A stretch of DNA of 64,000 nucleotides from Gamsiella multidivaricata (lineage: Eukaryota > Mortierellomycota > Mortierellomycetes > Mortierellales > Mortierellaceae). Position 1 is the first letter of the stretch, and each line of letters opens with the position of its first letter. The stretch is from NCBI RefSeq assembly GCF_025024155.1, contig NW_026251809.1:1-64000 (forward strand), given 5' to 3'. The notes beneath the pieces are model-generated. The model was not told the DNA's origin. It was given only the letters and a program-made list of their open reading frames with translations, and did no database searches. Both the position numbers and the translations under genes were made by a program. Positions 58,941 through 64,000 of the stretch are shown here, in pieces.

Positions 58941-61566
58941 CTAGATGCCTGTAAATCCGCCCATTGCGCTCTGGGGCATTTCCTCCGCACCCAAATTCAC
59001 ACTCGGCGTCAATGCTGACACCAGCAGACCTTGTGCTACTGCATCCTGTCCAAATGACGACGACGGCGATCTGGTTCCACTGGCCGCGTTGGGTGGTATC
59101 GCGTAATTCGAGCCATCTACCATTGATATTTGAATCTCTCGCTGGTCATATCTCTGCATTTGCTGTTGTTGTTCCATTGGCTGCTGATAGCACCTGTTTG
59201 CTACAGAATACGGACTGGCGGGCGGCGGAACTTGCAATGGCATCATTCCTCTTTGACCATTGATCCCGCTCAAGGTGTTCGAATCGTTCGATACATTCAG
59301 AGGTGAGCTGCTGTCCACACCCATATATGAAAACGGAGACGACGGCCGCTGTTGTTGCTGCTGACTGTCCAAGTAGCCCATGGCCGAACCCTCGCTCGTG
59401 ACTGATGTGAGAGAGTCCATATGAGCGCGACCCTGTCCAAATGCGCCTTCGCATACGGCCATATTGTTCTGCGAAGAAAGTGATGGCTCTGAGTTCATTG
59501 ACGCAAAAAATGACGAATCTTGCTGCATGGAGGACCGCAATCGCTGCTGTTGTTGCTGCTGTTGTTGCTGCTGTTGTTGCTGCTGTTGTTGCTGCTGTTG
59601 TTGATACTGATCCCGGTACGGTAATTGCTGCGCTGGTTGCTGAAGCGGATGATACTGTGCTTGCGAATGTGCTGTTGTCAGCATCTGCCCGCTATTTGCC
59701 TGAAATAAGAACGGGAACACCTCACTCTTTGTCGTTTTCAGTTCCTCTGCAGTTCTCTTTATCAGCGGAGGTGGGATCGCTGTTAACTGTGTCTCATCCC
59801 GTTGTGACGCCATTGCTGCTGCCGCAATACTCGTATATTTCCTCTGCTCAGTCGCCCCAGTCTTAGCCTTCACGCTCGAATTACGGGACTTGCGTCTCCG
59901 GACCTTATTGATATCGTGGATCCGAGTGTGCTCCTTCAGGACATCGGAGCGTGAGAACTGTTTGCCGCATCCTTCGTGCGGACAAACAAAGGGCTTTTCA
60001 CCGCCGTGCGACCGAACGTGACGAGCAAGATGTGCGGAGCGGGTAAAGGTCTTGTGACAGTTAGGCCAAGGACAGAAATGGGGCTTCTTGAGAGGAGCGA
60101 CGTCGTAAGGAGTTTGAAGTGCCGAGACGGGGGTGACTGTGGACGGTGGGACAATGGGGGTCATATCCATCATCACCATCATGGATGAGCCCATTTGTTC
60201 CATCTCTGTAAAGTTGAATTGAGGCGTAAAGTATAAAAAGGGCGCATTAGTGATCATTGTTCCGGGGAAAATCAGGGTTTGCGCAAAAAAAAAAAAAAAA
60301 AAACAAGTGTTCATACGTACCGTTTTGTCCAGGAAGCGACATTCGCTTGTAATAAGGTCCTTCTTGGAGACGTGGCGAAGAATCTTGACGGGTGAGATCC
60401 ATGCCAGTCTCAAGTGTCAGTAAATGGCTGTTATCCCTCTTGACTGCACAGTTTGCTGTTATCGGAATAGTATCCTCTGCGGCTGGGGAAACCGGGAGCT
60501 GTGGCACCGCAGAATACGAGGATACCATGGCAGGATCTGACGTGGATGTGGAGACCAAAGGTAGGTTCAACGGTGTGCTTGATTCAGTGAGAGGTGTGGG
60601 ATACGGATATGATGCATATCCAGATGAGGGTGACTCATACAGGAATACTGGAGCTGAGGGGGGAAAAGGAGCAGTCGGTGATTCCTCGCAAGGGAGAAGA
60701 ACAGTCGGTGTCACTGTGGTGCATGCGAGCGGTGCGGACTGAAAGATGGATGTCATATTGCCTGGCTGGGATCCGGCCATGATATGATTATCTTTCGAGA
60801 CTGAGTTCGTATGCGTCTTGGTGTGCCGAGTGAGTTCGTCGCTGCGAGAAAATCGTTTGATGCACCCAGGGTATTCGCACACATGTGTCTTCTCTCCGGT
60901 ATGTGTTCGAATATGTCGTTTGGAGTGTTCAAGACGATAGAATGACTTTTGGCAGACAGGGCACTGGAACGGTCGCGCTGGCTCATCCGCACCATAAAAT
61001 CGAAAAGATTCTTGACTGGGAAAAGGTGTGGGCAGCTGTGATTGTGGGATAGAAAGATAAGATGGCTGAACCGCATTCGGAGAGGCGATAGTTGCGGCCG
61101 AAAAGTTGGTCGGTGTTGAAGTAGTATTTGAAATGACTGTGTTTGCGGTTGACGTGAAGCCCACGGAAGAAAAGGCCATGATCTTGCCTGCAGCGATCAG
61201 GGGCCGAAGATCCGACGTTGCAAACTGTGGCGTGGATTTTTGTAGAGTGAAGGGGAGGCTGGACTGAAGATCGGCAACCTTTGGCACTGATGTCGAGGTC
61301 GAGAAGAGATAAGGATCTGAGGCGAGAGTGCAGATGAGGCTATCTGGGGAAAGTGATTCCGACGAAAGAAGCTGGATCAGATCTGGCAAGAGTGGTTCGG
61401 GCGGAGGGGTGTAGGGCGGGATGCAGTGTGAGGAACAAGGAGAGGAGAGAGTCGATTCGGGAGAGAGTGGAGGAGATGCTGATGGTGATCGATGGTCGGA
61501 GATGACCTGCGATGGGTCAAGGAAGGGTGGAAACTCTGTTAGGCTGCTGTGGTGGATACTTGGCAT
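58941..61566 (-). CDS. Transcription factor with two separated pairs of C2H2 zinc fingers
   Basis: Two exons, 61566-60321 and 60205-58941, in phase (G-Q-N|E-M-E-Q) give 836 residues. The first pair near residues 200-255 reads [20 protein letters not shown] and [19 protein letters not shown], very close to the Mig1/CreA-type pair that binds GC-rich boxes. The second pair, about 190 residues later in exon 2, reads [20 protein letters not shown] and [19 protein letters not shown], followed by a basic RRRKSR stretch. The N-terminus is Ser/Pro-rich; the C-terminal half is Gln-rich with a 20-residue polyQ (59540-59605), as in activation domains. Intron 60206-60320 contains an A20/T20 tract. A role in nutrient-dependent regulation is suggested only by the first pair. 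Confidence 0.85.
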
Positions 61567-62160
61567 TTGAAAGGAAGAAAACGTGGTTTCTATGAAGGAG
61601 GGGGTGCCAAAGTCAAAGTTCGCTGGTTATTTCTTCTGCATCAAACCATAAAACCGGTAATAAAGTGCAGTGAAGGCAAGAGCAGCGAGGAAATGAAAGT
61701 GTGAACCAGAGTGCGAATGAGGAAACAAACAAAGAAGAAATGAACCTTGAACAAAGTCAACTTTAAAAAAGTATCGCTCCTGGGCCGGTTCTTTTTTCGT
61801 TTAAATCAACGATGGGTTACGGCAAAAGGAAGAAGCAGTAGGAAGGAAAGGCGGTAATGGTCGGATGCAAGTGCAAACTGCGAACTATGGGAAGGGGGCG
61901 GTGGTGGGCGTAGCCAGGGAGGGGTCCGGGAGTCTGAACGTCAAGCAATGAATTACCGATACTGTGGATAGGGCGAAGACCGAGGATGTGAGCAGTTTTG
62001 CTCTGCGTACGGAAATAAAAATATCCAATAGGTTCAAACGGGGAATGGACGTCCTGTGTATGTGTGCAGTTACAGATGTCTTTTTAGAAGTGGGGACACC
62101 GGAGCATCAGGCTGTGTTATATAGCCAATTACGGAGGGACTAAAGCGGAAAAAGACCGCG
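61567..62160 (-). promoter_or_regulatory. Upstream region of the zinc-finger gene
   Basis: No coding sequence seen. Purine-rich on the minus-strand-proximal part (CTTTCATTTCCTCGCTGC), with a GGTGGGCG box near 61905. It presumably holds the promoter and 5' UTR. No specific binding site can be named. Confidence 0.3.
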
Positions 62161-62169
62161 CGCGGTCAA

Positions 62170-62472
62170 TTAGCAACACAAGAACCAGAGACAACAGAAG
62201 TGCCGCCACCAATCCTGGCCCTCGACATTTCGATCATTTATTGGATCCCCCGGCTCTGTCTCTCCGCACTCGAGTCTTACTAAACCTACAGACAAGCCAC
62301 TCGTCCATTGACTGGTTGCGCCGAAACCGCCTTTGTTGCGACACTTGGAGCAAAAGAAGATTACAGAAGGTCCAAGATCCTTCCCAGCAAGCTGGTCCGT
62401 TTCATACGCATCTGATTCTGGCCCAGTCTGGATTCTGAGTACAGTGACACATGCAAGGTAAAGTGAGGCCAA
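62170..62472 (-). CDS. Small ORF with clustered cysteines, unrecognised
   Basis: A minus-strand frame of up to 100 residues containing ETDQLAGKDLGPSVIFFCSK, then C-R-N-K and a Gly-rich segment, ending CCLWFLCC. The C-x-x-C in F-C-S-K-C could belong to a zinc-binding fold, but no family is recognised and no ATG-based start is convincing. It lies between the GST gene and the zinc-finger gene. Confidence 0.2.
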   Translation of the reverse strand: MASLYLACVTVLRIQTGPESDAYETDQLAGKDLGPSVIFFCSKCRNKGGFGATSQWTSGLSVGLVRLECGETEPGDPINDRNVEGQDWWRHFCCLWFLCC

Positions 62473-62568
62473 GTAGTACCGCGGTCTTGGCGGGGTGTGT
62501 GCAAAAGGAGTCTTTATTTTTGAAGATGGAATAGCTGTCGAGAAATAGGAAACAGGCTGTTGAAGAAC

Positions 62569-63805
62569 CTACTTCGTCGAAGGGTAGAGCTCATCGCGAG
62601 GGATGATCTCCGTCTCGTGTGAGGCGAGCTCCTCCCACTCCCTCATATACTCGTTCTTCAGCATGTGCTCGACATAAGCAGCAGCGTGCTTGCCTTGGAT
62701 CTTGGGTCTCAGTCCATAGGAACGCAAACGGAACATCACAGGCGCATACATGGCATCCAAGGCAGTGAAGCGACCAAATAGATAACCCTCGTCGCTATCC
62801 TTGGCAACAGCCTTGGAGCGCAGACCCTCCCAGATGCTGGATAAACGGTAGATGTCCTTCTCAACCTTCTCGTTGTAGAACTTGGGGTCGAACTCACGTC
62901 GTTCGCGAAGGTTCATGGCGTAGTTTCGGATGGCGCCAAAGCTGGTCGCCATCTCTGCGGAAAGTGAGCGGGCATAGGCACGCTCATATCGGTCGCTGGG
63001 CCAGAGCTGTGGATAATCTATGTAGACGCAGGGTATATTGCTACGGCGATTAGATTCCCATCCAACAACATACTTTGGATTTCCACAAGGTCTCAAGCTG
63101 TGGGCCACTTTATCCTCCATCCCAAGCGAACCACCTGCACTATTTCATCCGATACATCACCATGCAAGGTACCGGCGCCTCCGCAACACAGGCACGATCC
63201 TTAGGCCTCTAGGCTTTCCTTGTACTCCATCTCCACATATCCCATTCATTATTTGCAAGCACTGAGTTAAAAGGTTCCCACACCCATGTAACGCCTCTCC
63301 AAATCCCCTTTAGAGACAAACCCCCACCTCTGTCGTTCCTACCCTTCATTTTGTCTCTCCTCTCTTTATTCAGTTGGCGTTCTCATCTATCAATGACGAC
63401 CCCTATTCCCAAGAAAGAGTGAACACAGGTCGCAGTTGGTCCCACTCTGTGTCTCATCCCATACCCAGTTTTCTTCCATGGGCAGCCATGGAATCAAAGT
63501 CCTTTGGGCGACTGAATAAGCGTACCTTCAGCTAGATACTCCATGATCGCAATCGATTCAAAAATAATGTGCTTTTCGCCACCAGCTCTCTTTGACACAT
63601 GAAGAGCGGGGACCTTCGAAGTAGGACCCGCGCGACGCATTAATTCGTCGGCAGCAGGCAGGCCCAGGTCTGGAATCTCCGGTGTTCCAACGATCAGCAT
63701 CACGGTCTCAAACTCGATCTTCAGAACCCGCATCGCCAGCCAGGGTCGGAGGGACCAGGACGAGTAGTTTCGGTTCAGAAGATAGAGACAGAGATCGAAC
63801 GACAT
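62569..63805 (-). CDS. Glutathione S-transferase family protein, 242 aa
   Basis: Two exons, 63805-63526 and 63017-62569, joined in phase across a 507-base intron. The N-terminal thioredoxin-like domain has LLNRNYSSWSLRPWLAMRV; N-Y-S-S-W-S is the active-site region of a bacterial-like GST subgroup, with a Ser as likely catalytic residue. TSKVPALHV supplies the cis-Pro and ESIAIMEYLAE the glutathione-binding Glu-Ser. The helical C-terminal domain begins YPQLWPSDRYERAYARSL and contains GRFTALDAMYAPVMFRLRSY, the N-capping motif of the GST core. Length is normal for the family. Substrate unknown; detoxification or a side reaction in metabolism are both possible. The first exon is preceded by an in-frame basic stretch without an ATG, so MSFDLCLY is taken as the start. 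63806-64000 shows no further feature. Confidence 0.85.
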
Positions 63806-64000
63806 GGCTCTGGTTATGATATGAGGGTATAGGGGGTTTCTTCCAAGAGCTGAGGACAGTGGGCGCCTCAAAGGTTGATTCGCAGTTCGGGATGGGGATT
63901 CGGAAAGCAAAGGAATGAGTTGGGCATTCAACAACCGGCCTCGACAGGACCTCTTAAAATTCTCACGCTGTTTTGGATTCAGCGGACTCTCTTTATTGCC

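Noticed and set aside
1..64000. CRISPR array, telomeric repeats, bacterial operons
   Set aside because: No regularly spaced direct repeats with unique spacers, no TTAGGG arrays, and no prokaryotic gene organisation were seen.

Overview
The window is nuclear DNA of a filamentous early-diverging fungus, most likely of the Mortierella/Linnemannia group (Mortierellomycota). Support for this: genes carry many short GT-AG introns (about 55-130 nt), proteins are rich in Gln/Ser/Pro tracts, kinetochore and arrestin proteins of fungal type are present, and there are fragments of an XPG/FEN-like MGIxGLWP family and of a Fanzor-type nuclease that I associate with Mortierellaceae. The taxon is an inference from content; no rRNA or other marker gene is present.

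Layout. 1-2.5 kb: degraded sequence with a Helitron-helicase-like fragment at the left edge, a small ORF with an internal duplication, and broken coding remnants. 2.7-6.2 kb (-): MSH4, a meiotic MutS homologue in 10 exons, sharing a 321 bp divergent promoter with a 2391-residue Gln-rich protein (6.5-14.06 kb, +). 14.1-14.5 kb: one copy of a dispersed repeat (second copy at 34.6-34.9 kb, inverted). 15.0-17.2 kb (-): single-pass membrane protein. 17.6-20.8 kb (-): ENA-like P-type ATPase. 21-25.8 kb: gene-poor interval with a decayed gene, a 629 bp Tc1/mariner relic with intact terminal repeats, and an XPG-like N-terminal ORF. 26.1-31.9 kb (-): two neighbouring arrestin-like genes. 32-35 kb: decayed fragments and the second repeat copy. 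34.95-40.4 kb (-): a CEP104/FAP256 homologue. 41.5-44.1 kb (+): XPG-like start followed by a Fanzor-like pseudogene. 44.3-46.5 kb (+): CCT6, whose start codon appears to be split by an intron. 46.7-47.9 kb (-): kinetochore protein Fta4. 48.4-52.2 kb (+): Pcf11, divergent from Fta4 and convergent with an Rpd3-type histone deacetylase (52.4-54.9 kb, -). 55-58.9 kb: gene-free, with a hairpin, a probable MITE and decayed repeats. 58.9-61.6 kb (-): transcription factor with two separate C2H2 pairs. 62.6-63.8 kb (-): glutathione S-transferase.

The intact genes are mostly conserved housekeeping functions (chaperonin, mRNA 3'-end formation, chromatin, kinetochore, meiosis, ion transport), interspersed with islands of decayed mobile elements. 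The two most noteworthy items are the Fanzor-like pseudogene, in which both RuvC motifs and the zinc ribbon are readable, and the CEP104 homologue, a protein known from ciliary tips, in what looks like a non-flagellated fungus. Exon coordinates were worked out by hand from splice consensus, reading phase and similarity to known families; they are predictions.
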